64,000 nucleotides of DNA from Pycnopodia helianthoides (GCA_032158295.1 CM063252.1:18124036-18188035), one strand, 5' to 3'. Positions 24,640 to 37,015 are shown, counted from the stretch's first letter. A program made the numbers and translations. The notes: a model not told the origin generated them from the letters alone.

Positions 24640-26100
24640 CCCGACTTTTTAGGGAAACAAAGAAGTGCGCCCTCATTGTTTCAACAAGTTCGTGCCAGAT
24701 TTGTTGGTCCGGCCGTGCACACGTGCCACCATCTAGCTAGCCTCCAGAGCTCCATGGAATCATGGTAAAGAATTATACTTCTAAAGTTCTCTGATATTTC
24801 TTGATTTTAAATACCGTCTATGGTATTATCCATGGCTGTATAACACAATGGTGGCGTACCTTGCAGACCAAGCAGTGAGTATTTGTTGGGTTTATCTCGT
24901 GAGAGTCATGATTATTGTCCTGAATAAATGAAACTCTCTGAAGTTCGGTACTGACTCATTTACAGTCATTGCGTTACTGTGTAAGTTAGCCAATCCATTA
25001 TGGCGTGATAGAGCTCAGAAATGATGCATGGAAAAGGTGTTTTTGTCAATTGCGGGATTATTTTGTTCACAGCCAGACATACAATTACAAAGCTACAAGA
25101 AAATACAGACAACATATAGCTTCACAGGGGTTTTAGTTTTGTGAAAATAAAATTAAAAATAAAACCAATATCTTTTGGCAGAAGTGCTTTATATTTAAGC
25201 AGCTCTACGAAATTGGGGGCTGCATTTTGGGTAGTTGCGATAATCGTAAACCCTCCTGGAGAGTCCAGTCTCCGCGGGAGGATGGAGGGTTATGATTATC
25301 GCAACTATATTTTGGAACGATTCGTGGAACATCGCTGAGCTCACCCCACCCCTACTACAACTAGGATTCAAAGTTGCCAACAAGATCGTATGTCCTCTAT
25401 ACATGTATATGAGAAAATGAGGAAATACAAAGATCTTGCAATTAGTGTGGAATGTCACAAACACAAAGAGTCCATTTAACACTTAACACTTAACACAGTA
25501 CTCATTTTGGGGTGTGGTAGCCCTGGACGTCAATTTATTGTCTATAAATCTATGAGTATAAATCTTCTAATTCTATACAATGTGGACACAATTTCAATTA
25601 ATGTTTTTTCATATTTTTACCTGATTTAAGGAGCTGAAATTTTGTTTATACATTCTTCATGGATTGTCTATAACTATTTTTTTGATGGGTCTACAAATAA
25701 CAAATATATCCACAGGTGACATCATTCCAGAAAATAAAAAGATAATCCACGCTTCCGTTACATCTTGTACCGATTGATGTGTGAGCTTACATGCATGAAA
25801 TGCGTAACAACTCTGATCGACTTTCTCATAAACTGAAGCAAAACATTTGATTAGTGTTAGTTTGGTATCAGTAATTAATGTCCTGAAACAGTATAAAATA
25901 CGCCTAAACATTCTTGATATCTGAGCTGAGCTCAATTTCCACAATTATACTGCCCTCTATCAACGAGGTCAATATCCTATAAATTGTTATCTTTTCAAGA
26001 AGTTATAAGTACAGATCACAAAGACTCAAGAATCGTTTCTGATTGGCAGTTTTGTAGCAGAGGACCAAACATTAATGGTGTTCTGTAGAACAAGGGTTAC
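24640..26100. repeat. Segmental duplication block C, copy 1
   Basis: From gggaaacaaagaagtgcgccc onward this matches 42,728-43,270 and then 44,290-44,470 plus 47,415-47,480 in copy 2. The two copies differ by the independent transposon insertions described separately. It contains no gene. Confidence 0.85.
25234..25305. mobile_element. 72 bp miniature foldback element, TA-flanked
   Basis: gttgcgataatcgtaaaccctcc and ggagggttatgattatcgcaac are inverted ends almost meeting in the middle, flanked by TA on both sides. The paralogous position in copy 2 (about 44,350-44,365) lacks it. Its ends are those of the 887 bp element at 43,291. Confidence 0.88.
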
Positions 26101-26300
26101 TTTATGGTAACACTAAAGGGTTACCTGGTAGAGGGAAGTCCACCATCATGGATAACATGGCATCATGATTGGGCATGTAATGAAACACTGCATCAGTTTG
26201 AGTTTGTATTTGTTTTAAGAATGAGTGCAGTTGAAGAATACATGCAATTATACCATGTTGGTAAAATAAAGCAACATAATCAACCTGTTGTTGATTCATG
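26100..26300 (+). pseudogene. NACHT P-loop fragment of a lost NLR
   Basis: The DNA gggttacctggtagagggaag followed by tccaccatcatggata and gattgggcatgtaatgaaac is nearly the P-loop region of the NLR genes (34,012 and 53,297). Indels break the frame, so Walker A and the following helix are read in different frames. The last part still reads FVFVLRMSAVE. It then stops matching, leaving only ~130 bp of a former NACHT exon. Confidence 0.85.
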
Positions 26301-26330
26301 ATTCATTGTTCCATATTTTCTTGTATATTA

Positions 26331-26452
26331 GCAGATGGTGATAGAAGAGTGAAACAATCCTATTCAACAAACAATCCAGCCCAGGCTTCTGTAGAGAGAT
26401 GTAGAGAGGCATTAAGAACTCACAGGACCACAGCACAGGTACGGTTATAGTA
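26331..26452 (+). pseudogene. Fragment of the NLR large-exon start
   Basis: After ttagcag the sequence reads NPAQASVERCREALRTHRTTAQ, corresponding to DPAQVAAESCREALRAHYRTTG at the start of the NLR terminal exon. It lies downstream of the P-loop fragment, the reverse of gene order, so the two pieces derive from different copies or were rearranged. It ends at a donor-like cag|gtacgg. Confidence 0.75.
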
Positions 26453-27117
26453 AATAATATTCCTGAAAATTTAAAAATGGATGGTCAGTGATTGTTTTCA
26501 CTTCAGTTTCAATTCAAGTCAGAGATTGTTTTAAGATAGTTTTATTTTGGAGTGTAAGTTACAGTTAGGTAATGGTCTGGATTTGTAGAGGGACATTACC
26601 AAGAAGGCTAACATTGTACAACAACATTTAAGAAATTGATGTCCAGAGACACGTATTCAGTTATGGCGCTTCTGACTGGGGTTCTAGACGAATGGTGACA
26701 AGATCTTAAACGTATGGCTACGAACGCCCAACACGCTTTAGCCAACCGGTCTTAGACAGCTCCAGCTATGTCTTTATCAGCTGTTTAATACCGGTTTAAC
26801 ATGGTCATGTGACCACCTTTCAACCAATATGACTGCTTTAACTGTCTGGGGTATTGATGAATCTAAGAAATGAAATGAAATGAAATGTAAGTATTATTTT
26901 AAAGATCTTCTGACCAACCTTTTGAAGTGGCATGAAGTTCTTCTATAGAAAGCACTATCTCCCATCAATGGACAATGACAATTCCATTGTAGATTCTACA
27001 TGTAGGCCCTAATACTGGCATGCAAAATGTATCATCATTAGAAATATTGTCGAAATTGTCACCGGAGGTGATCCCCAGAGCACGTTTAGTTTTAACCAAG
27101 GCACTCAAAGCAGTCAA
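26453..27117. other. Remnant of duplication block, then half of a foldback MITE
   Basis: 26,460-26,810 matches 47,920-48,230 (ggcgcttctgactggggttctagacg). The similarity ends at gtttaacatggtca, where copy 1 has ~2.4 kb not present in copy 2. The part at 27,065-27,118 is half of the 13.6 kb MITE family. Confidence 0.6.
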
Positions 27118-27768
27118 TATTTCGTCACCGACGCCAAAAAGTAGCACGCAGTGTACAAAACCACTTTTTTCATATTGCAGTTTTTTTACATATTTAAACA
27201 TTGTTAACCGAGGCCTAAAACTTCATGAAGTTTCAACTGAGCTTTACTTTTTGAAGTACGGTAATTAGGTTTTGCAACTAATGCACCGAACCTGACATTT
27301 TTTGACACCAGGAAGTAGCACTGAGATTCAATTTACCATTGAAACACACGGCGCACACCAGCCTCAAAAGTAAAAAACCGTTTTCACGAAGTAGCACTGC
27401 AATCTTGTGTGTAGCGCGCACGCGTGACCTAGATTATCCAGGTCACAAACACGCATAGTAATACATTGCAGTGCTACTTTGTGAAAACGGAAAATGTCAA
27501 TTTTCGTTAATTTTCAACGTCACGAAGTAGCACGCAGTGTTCTTACTTTATTGCTTTTTAATTTAGGACGAAAAGCATTAAAAAGCACCGTATATATGAA
27601 GTTCAATGCTTCAAGTCTCCACTGTCAGGAAACCAGTTGAAAATACCTTAAAATTTTGAAGGAAAGCTTGATTTTAAAAAGCGTTCAACTTTAAACGCTG
27701 TTTTCTTTGATTGTTACTTTTTACTGGTATCTACCTCTGTGCTACTTTGTGGCGTCGGAGATGATATA
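27118..27768. mobile_element. ~650 bp non-autonomous TIR element with nested inverted repeats
   Basis: The outer ends atatttcgtcaccgacgcc and ggcgtcggagatgatata are inverted repeats, continuing into aagtagcac / gtgctactt. Inside, cgaagtagcactgcaat and attgcagtgctacttt form a second inverted pair around 27,440. No transposase is encoded. Confidence 0.75.
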
Positions 27769-27818
27769 TGTACTGACTTAACTGACTTGAAAGCCGTGCA
27801 AATATTATATATACCTGT

Positions 27819-27940
27819 AGCAACCAATGTTCTATAACCATAGCAACCAATAACCATAGCAACCAATGTTTCATAACCCCAGCAACCAATGTTATATAAC
27901 CATGGCAACCAATGTTCTATAACTGCAGCAACCAATGTTA
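27819..27940. repeat. 23 bp minisatellite
   Basis: About six units of gcaaccaatgttctataacca with small variations are arranged in tandem; one unit is shortened to 16 bp. It lies just right of the TIR element. Confidence 0.9.
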
Positions 27941-28035
27941 CCGGTAGAAATTACACAGCATCTTCTAGATACCTAGATGTCTATGTTGTCTACTTGTTAT
28001 AAAACAAACAATGTCTAAGCTATGGTTTAAACTGT

Positions 28036-28195
28036 GGCCCCTTTCGAATTCACGGCTTCGGCTCAAAAATCGGCTCAGGCTAGCTAGGCTCCCTCAATTT
28101 CTTTAACTCACGCATGCTTTGCGGTCAAGGCTTCAGACAAGAAAACTGGGCCTGAAGCCCAATCCGGAGCCGAAGCCGTGGATTCAAAAAGGGCC
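28036..28195. mobile_element. 160 bp MITE
   Basis: ggcccctttcgaattcacgg and gtggattcaaaaagggcc are inverted ends, continuing inward through cttcggctc / gagccgaag. No coding content. Confidence 0.85.
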
Positions 28196-29440
28196 TATGA
28201 CTCCCTCAATAAATCCATGCAGGAGTGTTCTGTTTTCCCTCAGTCTCTGTATTTTTGGTATAAAGCATTGTAAACTCGGTACTTTACCCAAATCCTGCAC
28301 AGAAAAAGAAAAGTACAATCAACACTACTTGGGTGCGAGTCAAACCCACCCTGCCAATTACATAGAGCAGATACATACCACTACTTTATAGATCACCAAG
28401 TGTCGACCCTGGTTACAAAAGGCCAATTCAAAGTGTGGTTTCGAACCCCACCTGAGTACGTATGCCTGTGGAGTTGTTTTTTGGCAGGACTCATAGAAAG
28501 CTGATATGAGTGCCTTTCACACATCTTCCCCGCCTTGCTGGTCACCATTTTGTGTCTTTAAGCAATATACATGTGTACTTGACTATTGCTTTGTTCTTTG
28601 GATGGGACATAAAGCCATAGGTCCTGTGTACTAGGATAGGTATTGATTGTAAAACAACCCAGAACAATTATTGTGGATGACTAGGTGTTTACCTCATGTG
28701 TTTCTGTTTTATTCCAAGTTGCATTTGAGGCATCCCTGTTTGCATTACTAGAAATTAATAACAATAATAGCGGTGTAGGGTAAATAACATGCTCTGTCTC
28801 TGATTTATTAAATATTACAATCTATTAAACATTTAAGACACCATAATCAAGGCTGGTTTCAGTTGTCTTCACTGACTTTTAATGCCATTTCACTATTTCC
28901 ATTGTGCCTGATTGTGGCATGAGGTCACATTAATTAGCTTACATTGTAAGTCTCTCTAAATTCTTTCATATCAGAATGTTAAGTGCCATTTTCACAACTT
29001 CGGAACGAAGAGAGAGAAGTTCTTTGTACTTTTTTTCCTGTGGGTTAATAACCCTAGGGCAAGGACCACCTTGCTCTAATTAGGACCTTGCTCTCTGGTG
29101 TAACTCGTGATTCTGGTAGGATTACACAGCCAGTCATTGTGCACAGTTCCAAACCTGAACTTGCATCACCATGCATCAATAACACTTTATGGACATTTCT
29201 TTGATTTTTGCTCTCAAAATTAGGTTTGTCAAACAACTGAACATTGACTTTGAAATGGGTTAGAACTACTGGCAACATCAGTGAGGATGTTTCATTTGTC
29301 TGACTGTTGGATGAATGAGCCTGGTTAGCACTAATTGTTCTTGGAATCGAAGGTAAGACTGCATCATATTTCTGACCAGTATTTCATGAACTTTGACATC
29401 TAATCAGATGTAGATTGTTTGTCTTTATCTTTAGACAAGA
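28196..29440 (+). other. NLR1 upstream region, with a SINE fragment at about 28,430-28,530
   Basis: The SINE piece shows a B-box-like tttcgaaccccacc and the tail seen at 6.4 kb. From about 29,230 the sequence aligns with 48,235-48,440 upstream of NLR2. The shared promoter, or an upstream intron, therefore most likely lies in the last ~200 bp. No TATA box stands out. Confidence 0.45.
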
Positions 29441-29642
29441 ATGATAAACAAAGACACAGTCTTTCATTTGAGAAAATATTTTTCTTTGATTCCTAAGATT
29501 CTGTCCGATATGGCTGACCGGAGTGAGGAGACCATGGAAGAAGAGGAGATGGCCAGGCAATCTCAAGAACCAGAACAAAGATCATTGGCTGTTGTTGAAA
29601 ACATTCAACCGTTGCCAGAAACAGGAGACTTAGTGAGAGCAG
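29441..29642 (+). CDS. NLR1 first recognised coding exon
   Basis: It opens with ATG (MINKDTVFHL) directly after an in-frame TAG, then reads ILSDMADRSEETMEEEEMAR and QEPEQRSLAVVENIQPLPET. It ends gca g|gtataa in phase 1. The sequence is acidic and low-complexity with no recognised domain. The paralogue at 48,448 is ~90% identical and stays open, which supports coding. The second methionine (MADRSEE) is an alternative start. A possible acceptor (tatctttag) just before the ATG means an earlier non-coding exon could exist. Confidence 0.65.
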
Positions 29643-30002
29643 GTATAAACTTAATGTGATAGCAGAATAAACAATTAAAAGAAATTGTACACTTGTTGCC
29701 AATGATTTTCAAATTGTTGACAGATTTGGAGACTTGAATCTTGAATATGGGAATTTTAGAGTTAGGGTAAGAACAATGGAAAATCTTCTCTAAACTCAAC
29801 TTGAATGTCTGCAGCGTGAAGCATCAGGAAAGAAATAAAACCAAATAATCTACAAGTGAAGTGTTGAAATGATGATCTTCGTTTACTGTCTTGCAATAAG
29901 AAATATAACCAAACAAACTAAAAACTACTAAGAAAACTGTCACATCCTTCTTTTAAAAAAATGTACAAATTGAGATATTACTCTTCTACTTATTGCTGGC
30001 AG

Positions 30003-30226
30003 GAAGTAGTCTAGAACGTGACAAAGTTTTAGTTTCTGCAAACATGTTTCAACAAATGACATCAGGCAGCGGTCATTTGACTGTCATCAATCCTAAAAAT
30101 TGTCAGATCAACATCACACAACGAAGGCCAGCAGCAGCAGATACATACAAACTAACAAATAGAAACATGGCAAATACATGGTGTAATTTTTTGACTAAAG
30201 GAGACTTCACTGTGTCTCAAAAATAA
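30003..30226 (+). CDS. NLR1 candidate exon, donor lost or terminal
   Basis: After attgctggcag the exon opens in phase 1 and reads GSSLERDKVLV and GSGHLTVINPKNCQINI. The latter corresponds to GSGNLSVSNPSNCTFNI in the NLR2 exon at 49,672. In NLR2 a gtaagg donor follows at the matching place; here the sequence runs on in frame to a TAA at 30,224-30,226. Either the exon is skipped in NLR1 or it ends a short NACHT-less isoform. Skipping it keeps the frame, because flanking introns are all phase 1. Confidence 0.45.
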
Positions 30227-30330
30227 TCTTTCAAGTTTCTTTTTCCCGAAATCATTTATACTAAATCTATTGTCATAACAAAGGATTTAGTTAAAATCAA
30301 GAGGTATTTTGTTTAAAGTACTCAAGCTCT

Positions 30331-30560
30331 GGTGTTTCTGATCAGCAGAGTGTGGATTCGAGTCCCAGTCCTGACACTTGTGTACCTCACTTCACCATTA
30401 TAGACTTGTCCTTTGGATGGGACGTAAAGCTTAGGTCCCGTGCATGTAAAGTAACCCAGTTAATTACACTTCTCGTTAAGATAAGAAGTTTGCATCTTGT
30501 AAACCCTTGCATAGGCCTACCTCTCTTAAACATAATAATCGCTTTGAGACGCCTGTAGAT
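30331..30560 (+). repeat. tRNA-derived SINE in NLR1 intron
   Basis: The head (ggtgtttctgatcagcagagtgtggattcgagtccc) and body (cctttggatgggacgtaaagc ... aggtcccgtgca) match the reverse-strand SINE at 63.24-63.45 kb. The tail cgcctgtagataaagcact is also present in the matching NLR2 intron (about 50,560), so the insertion predates the NLR duplication. Confidence 0.8.
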
Positions 30561-30825
30561 AAAGCACTAGTAAGAACTGAAATACCAATTTACCATAAAG
30601 CAGATACACACAGATAGGTACAAATTCAATTCTATGACCAGGACCAATTCTCAGGAGAAATTATTTTGCATTAAATACTGCCAAAGTTGAGGAAACAACA
30701 AGTTGAAAACCCCCAAATCACTTATTTTGATTGCAGCAATCAAAACAATTAATTATAAGCATATATTAAATATAACATTGATATGTTGATATTTGATCAA
30801 ACATGCCCAATAAACATTCTTGCAG

Positions 30826-30921
30826 GATCTGAACAAGAGTGCACTCCACCAGAGATTCCAAAACTAGATGACTCCTCCCAAGCTGCTGCCAGTGGAAGGT
30901 CATTACAACCCAAAACCTCAG
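30826..30921 (+). CDS. NLR1 linker exon
   Basis: A 96 bp phase 1/1 exon between attcttgcag and gtaagt, encoding SEQECTPPEIPKLDDSSQAA and GRSLQPKTS. It is proline- and serine-rich, probably a flexible linker before NACHT. Its counterpart at 51,191 differs by very few bases. It joins exactly in frame to the large exon (TS-D-DGIVHEAHPTKDP). Confidence 0.8.
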
Positions 30922-33746
30922 GTAAGTACATGGTGTAATTTCTTATGATGGTAAACCATAGAGAAAGGACCTTTCTTCTCTATGGGTAAACTTAGGAAAA
31001 GAATAAACATGGTTGCAGGTTTGTTTTACTAAATATTCACTACCCAAGTAATGCATACAATTGATGGATGCAGATATTTTTGTTATTCCTTACACTTTGA
31101 CAGAAGTTAAATGTTACAAACATTTACATAATAAAGCATACATCCATGTTCAAATTCCATAATATGTTGAATTTGTTAAGACAGTACAGTATTGGTGATT
31201 AAAAGATTCAATGTTGACAATTTTTTGTTGAAGCTTACTACGGAACAGTTTATGCCAAGAAATAAAGCACTGCTAACTGAATTGTCATCTTCAAGAAAAA
31301 ATGTAAATAAATTTATTGTTGCAACTAATTGCTTCCTGCCAAATTTTGTTTTAAAATGAAATCAGAGGACCAATTTCAATGAAATTACATGAAAACATTT
31401 TGTGAAATTGTAAACATGTAACCATACATAATCCGTCGGGTAACCGTCTAACCGCAACAGGTTTAGCATCATGTAGTGCATTGTCGTGTGTATGAACTGT
31501 AGGCTATACATGTATGTTAGAGTTGTGCAATGTAATTGACGTGTAGATTGATGTACTAAAATCAGGCCGAGCTGCGGAATCACCTTGCCTCTAAAAGAAA
31601 TAAAATCCCCCAATAACAAAACTGCTCAAAATTGGCTTGTTGTGTATGTGCCTATTGGATCGTCTTATAAAAAGTCACAATCACGGCCGTGTTGATTGTA
31701 AATGGTGAAGTTTGGGGGCATTTGCTTAAGCTCCGTGCATGCAGGCAAACCCCAATCAAACAGCAACCGGTGACGTCACAAGTCCTTTGTCACTTGGCCT
31801 GTTTGAAATTGCATTTTTTTTCAGATTTTTAGCCGGGAGTGTTTCGGAAAAAATACATTTTTACCCTGTTTTATTGTGAGGTAAGGCCTTAGGGACTTAA
31901 AATAATTGTATTCTATTTCTTGTGGACTCCATCTGTTGGAAAAATACAGAAACTAAATATTTCAGAGCATCTTAGAGCCGCTCTTTATGGTCCGTCGTGG
32001 TCAGATATTTTTAGTAATCGATATATCAGAAATTCAGTATCAGTTATATGCAAAATATTGAAATTCGTCATGGCATAGGACAGTCTAAAAATATCTTTCA
32101 TGACCCCCTTCACCAAATCATTGCATATTCACATCTTGGCATTTTGACTTTGATTAATCACCCTGCAAAAGATTGGGGGAAAAAACTTAAACATACATTA
32201 TGTAGTGTTTTTTTAAGTCAATGAGCTGAAGCTAAAAGTGTCTGAGGAACTAGATGTGCATCGCCAACCGTGCCGCCTGATCAGTACTTTGCCTGATATT
32301 CAAGACACGAACCAGCGAAGACCCATAATGTACACGGCTTAAGCACGCACACCTGTGAAAAAGTAGCCTACAATTCTTTATTTGTTGACAAGCGTTATGT
32401 ATGTTATTGTGTAATTCACTACTATATTTTGCCAAGAGAATACTCCCATTGCAATGTTGAGAATGTGCCCGCAAGCATTCGATAGTTCTTACCTGAATTG
32501 TAGCATGCAAAGTAGCAAGATCTTCCTCCATGCACAGACTATCATCCCATTTATTATTATTGAAAACAATGGTACAGCATTTGTGTGTGTGTGTTGGCGC
32601 TGTTGTTCTTTACATCGTGATCATAAAATAATGGTCTTTGAAAGTTATTTTACCAAAAATGTAACAAGTAATTAGGTACAAACAAAAAACAGAGATAGAT
32701 TTTCTCGAAAACTTCACACATTTTCAATATCATTTATAAATATCAAAATTTCAATATGATTAAAAAAGTGACACCTCTGATATTGATTAAAAAATAATAT
32801 CCGGTTTTTGAGTAATATCGACGTATCCAGGAACCTTATATTCTATCGAGCCAAACCACATGTGACATGTTCAGGTAAAATAGGAGTGAAATTTGAGTTA
32901 TATAGTTTCTAAAATATTTGTAAAACGTTTTTACATTATTGTTTTTAGGTTTGTACTTTGAAATTCCTTTATTGAGGTTTAAAAAAACATATCTGAATTT
33001 TTGTAAATTTTCTCATTATAGACCTTATAGATTTTTTAAAGCATCAAACGTTTTTCCAGCATGTGGTGTTGAACATGGATTATTATTTTTTTTTAGGGAT
33101 GTCATTTTGTTAATGCTGGTTATCAAAATTTGTTATCCAAGTTTATGGCAGTAAAGGCCCATTTTTTCCACCAAGATTAAAGGTTTGTTGAGAAAATATC
33201 AAGCTGACTAAAGCAACAGTTTATACAAACACTTGTGAAGTTTCATTATCTTTAGCGATGGATGAATTTTAATTTCAAGCAATTCAAACCAGCATTAGAA
33301 ACCAAATTCCACAGTTAGGAATGGCTATATTCACTGATATTAGTGATCAATGTGGATCTTGTACCAGTGATGATTTTCCACATCAATGTTGGCTTAGTGC
33401 AGAATCTGCCAACATTTCTTATTTGTTTTGCACAGATGACGAATTTGTATTTGTCCAAGTATTAGTTTGTGAATTCCGAACTTGCAGGTTGCCGAAAGCC
33501 AAGAGAAGTTTTAATATTCCATTCACTACATGATATCATAGCTTTTCTAGCATAAAAAAACCACGGTGATTGATATTGAATGATCAGGTTCTAGAATGAA
33601 ATAAATCAATGCTGTTTTAAGCCTTGGTTTTACCATTTCATAAATACTAAGGCTATATTCTTTCATTGAAGGTTGTTCTGAATTTATTTATGTTCTTGTT
33701 GAATCATGATTACATGTTCCATATTATACTTGTTGTTTTCAATCAG
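30922..33746 (+). other. NLR1 intron before the NACHT exon
   Basis: The left and right ends align with the NLR2 intron (51,287-53,031). The middle (about 31,400-32,870) has no counterpart in NLR2 and includes a repeat-like stretch near 31,730-31,850. A decayed open frame near 33,300-33,533 is listed separately. Confidence 0.6.
33300..33533 (+). pseudogene. Decayed conserved reading frame in NLR1 intron
   Basis: This frame contains QCWLSAESANISYLFCTDDE followed by FVFVQVLVCEFRTCRLP. A matching frame lies at 52,626-52,844 in NLR2. The differences between the copies are mostly amino-acid changing, and NLR2 has an 11 bp deletion that shifts the 5' part of the frame. It looks like an old coding fragment, not an exon under constraint. 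I do not recognise the family. Confidence 0.35.
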
Positions 33747-36700
33747 ATGATGGAATTGTGCATGAAGCCCATCCGACAAAAGATCCAGCTCAGGTCGCTG
33801 CAGAGAGCTGTAGAGAGGCATTAAGAGCTCATTATAGGACCACAGGTAGCTATGTGCGACTAATACCATGGGAGGATGATGACACAAAACATATCAAAGA
33901 TATCTTTACAGAGTTAACATTGGAGAAATCTGGACAGAAACTGGAATCATATAAGGATATTTTCCGTCAGAGAACAAGAGATGGTGATCTCATAAAACGG
34001 GTTATTTTGAATGGGTTACCTGGTAGAGGGAAGTCCACCATCACAGATAAGATGGCATATGATTGGGCATGTAATGAAACACTGCAGCAGTTTGAGCTTG
34101 TATTTGTTTTAAGAATGAGTGCAGTTGAACAAAGCACAGAGCTAATTGACTCAATTTTTGCACAACTTTTAGCCGAAGACACTAAGATAGATAAAGGTGC
34201 TTTGGGTTCTTTTATCAGGGACAATGAAGAGAAAGTACTGATCTTGTTAGATGGCTTTGATGAGTTAATGACCCCTATACCTGCCCTTCGTAAAACCTTA
34301 TTTGGTTCAATTTTAAAGATCCTCAACTGTAAGAAAGGCAGAGATTGTTGTGTAGTTGTTACAACTCGCACCTCTCACTATAATAACTTGGTGACAAGGT
34401 CATTGGTTCAAGAACCTTTCACACAGGTCAGGGTTGAAGGTTTTGATAAGGACAGTATCAAGAAGTATGTGACAAAATTTTACTCGGATGAACAAAGCAA
34501 AGCTGAAGGACTTCTCCAGAGGATCAATTCCTCAAATGTTTTATCTGATTTGGCAAAGAGTCCAATGCTACTTCTGTTGATGTGCATTTTGTGGAGAGAC
34601 AATTCTACACTCCCAGAAACAATGTCCCGTATCTACAGTGAGGCATTGGAGTACATGTTTAAAAGAAAAACTGAAATGTCATCATCTGAAATATCAAAAG
34701 TAACAACTGAACTTGGAAAGATTGGCTTGCATGGTCTTCTTGCTCCAAAACAACAACTTGCTTTTCCTGAAGAAATGTTTGTACCAAGTGCGCTTGAATC
34801 TGCCATAAAAGCAGGTTTTCTTACAAGACAAAAGGTCTTGAAGGGAATGAAAAGTCACAACAGCATTCAGTTCCTGCACAAGACTTTTCAAGAGTTTTGT
34901 GCTGGTAAATACTTACAAAGCTTATTAGAAACAGACACGGTGGAATTCAAGAAGAACCTAAATGAAATGATCAACTCTGGGGCTAATGGTTTTGAATATG
35001 TTTTGCGGTTTTGTGCTGGTGACAATATGGCGTGTACCAGTAGCATTTTACAAACACTGGCTAAATCCTACAAACTCAAAGAAGAACAAGAAAGACACAA
35101 AAGAAAGCCAAACAAAGGTACACCCCTCATGCATTTAGGCCTGAACTGCTACTTTGAGGGTCAGTCAAAAGATTTACCTCCAGTGGAATTCATAAAGTCT
35201 GTTCTAACAGATTCTATCGTCATTAATAGTTGGACCAGAGACAAGCTTAACTTCTTCACATACTTTCTTCAAAATGTTCATACCCACACAATGGAAAGCA
35301 AACAAACTGATTATCTTGACAAGGTACGGTCAGTAGAGATACATTATTGTCACTTGGGAGGGTGTATGTCAGATTTGGCATACTGTATGAGTTTAATGGT
35401 GAATCTTTCATCATTGAAATTGCGACATTGCACATTGAATGACAGTATATTAAGTAAAACATTTGCTGCATCATTAGGAGTAACCTCAAATCCAGTTGGT
35501 TCTGCATCATGGGCCCATCACTTCAAGAAGATGAAGAAACTTGAGAAGCTAATTATAGATAGTTGCTCATGGGCAGAAGAAGATAAGACACATATTGCTC
35601 CTGCACTGTGTGATCTGCCCAACTTGGTTGAATTGAGCCTTTTGGGAAATACCTACTTGAGGGGTTCTGCTGCATTATGGGCCTATCACTTCAAGAAGAT
35701 GAAAAAACTTGAAAAGCTAGTCTTGAGACTCTGCTCATTGACAGGTGAAGACATGACACATATTGTTCCTGCACTGTGTGATCTGCCCAACTTGGTTGAA
35801 TTGAATGTTGATATAAATAAAGGCTTGGGTGGTTCTGCTGCATCATGGGCCCATCACTTCAAGAAGATGAAGAACCTTCAGAAGCTAGTCTTGAGTCACT
35901 GCTCATTGACAGGTAAAGATATGACACATATTGCTCCTGCACTGTGTGATCTGCCGAACTTGGTTGTATTGCATCTTGCGAGAAATATAGAATTGGGTGG
36001 TTCTGCTGCATCATGGGCCCATCACTTCAAGAAGATGAAGAACCTTAAGGAGCTAGACTTAACAAACACTTCATTGACAGGTGAAGATATGACACATATT
36101 GCTCCTGCACTGTGTGATCTGCCCAACTTGGTTGAATTGGATCTTTATGGAAATATGGGCTTAGGAGGTTCTGCTGCAGCATGGGCCCATCACTTCAAGA
36201 AAATGAAAAACCTTCAGAAGCTAGTCTTGAGTCACTGCTCATTGACAGGTGAAGATATGACACATATTGCTCCTGCACTGTGTGATCTTCCCAACTTGGT
36301 TGAATTGGATCTTTATGTAAATATGGGCTTGGGTGGTTCTGCTGCATCATGGGTCCATCACTTCAAGAAGATGAAGAACCTTCAGAAGCTACGCTTGGTT
36401 GGCTGCTCATTGACAGGTGAAGATATGACACATACTGCTCCTGCACTGTGTGATCTGCCCAACTTGGTTGAATTGAATCTTTGGGGAAATAAAGGCTTGG
36501 GTGGTTCTGCTGCATCATGGGCCCATCACTTGAAGAAGATGAAGAACCTTCAGAAGCTACACTTGGGTTTGTGCTCATTGACAGGTGAAGATATGACACA
36601 TATTGCTCCTGCACTGTGTGATCTGCCCAACTTGGTTGAATTGAATCTTTTGGGAAATGAAGGCTTGGGTGGTTCTGCTGCATCATGGGCCCATCACTTG

Positions 36701-37015
36701 AAGAAGATGAAGAACCTTCAGAAGCTAGTCTTGATTGACTGCTCATTGACAGGTGAAGATATGACACATATTGCTCCTGCACTGTGTGATCTGCCCAACT
36801 TGGTTAAATTTAATCTTAAGGGAAATTACGGCTTGGGTGGTTCTGCTGCATCATGGGCCCATCACTTCAAGAAGATGAAGAACCTTCAGATGCTATTCTT
36901 GTTTAAGTGCTCATTGACAGGTGAAGATAAGACACATATTGCTGCTGCACTGTGTGATCTGCCCAACTTGGCTAACTTAGATGTTGAGGAGTATGACTTA
37001 AACGATGATGGTTGA
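33747..37015 (+). CDS. NLR1: NACHT-LRR receptor, large terminal exon
   Basis: NLRs are cytosolic STAND ATPases that oligomerise after sensing a ligand or danger signal, usually through the LRRs. The exon starts after tttcaatcag in phase 1 and encodes ~1089 residues to TGA at 37,013. Order: an N-terminal helical stretch (CREALRAHYRTTG, LIPWEDDDTKHIKDIF); Walker A GLPGRGKST at 34,013-34,039; Walker B ILLDGFDEL at about 34,241-34,267; sensor-1 VVVTTRT at about 34,350; winged-helix motif FLHKTFQEFCAGKYL at about 34,870; and nine 56-residue double-LRR units from 35,500 to 37,012. All ATPase motifs are intact. No death-fold effector domain is visible in the window. Paralogue NLR2 is ~90% identical outside the LRRs. 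Confidence 0.92.
35500..37012 (+). repeat. NLR1 LRR array, nine 168 bp units
   Basis: Each unit encodes two LRRs with the framework GSAASWAHHFKKMKNLQKL, then a variable strand, CSLTGEDMTHIAPALCDLPN, LV.L.L..N..L. Unit length is exactly 168 bp through the whole array. The framework is nearly unchanged even at third codon positions, whereas the strand positions differ in almost every unit. Confidence 0.95.

Noticed and set aside
29441..29642. A death-fold (CARD, DD, DED, PYD) effector domain at the NLR1 N-terminus
   Set aside because: The sequence is acidic and low-complexity, without the hydrophobic six-helix pattern; no such domain was found in the upstream DNA either.
36363..36782. 139-codon minus-strand open frame
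   Set aside because: It is the antisense of the NLR1 LRR array and repeats only because the array repeats. Shorter antisense frames over both NLR exons were rejected for the same reason.
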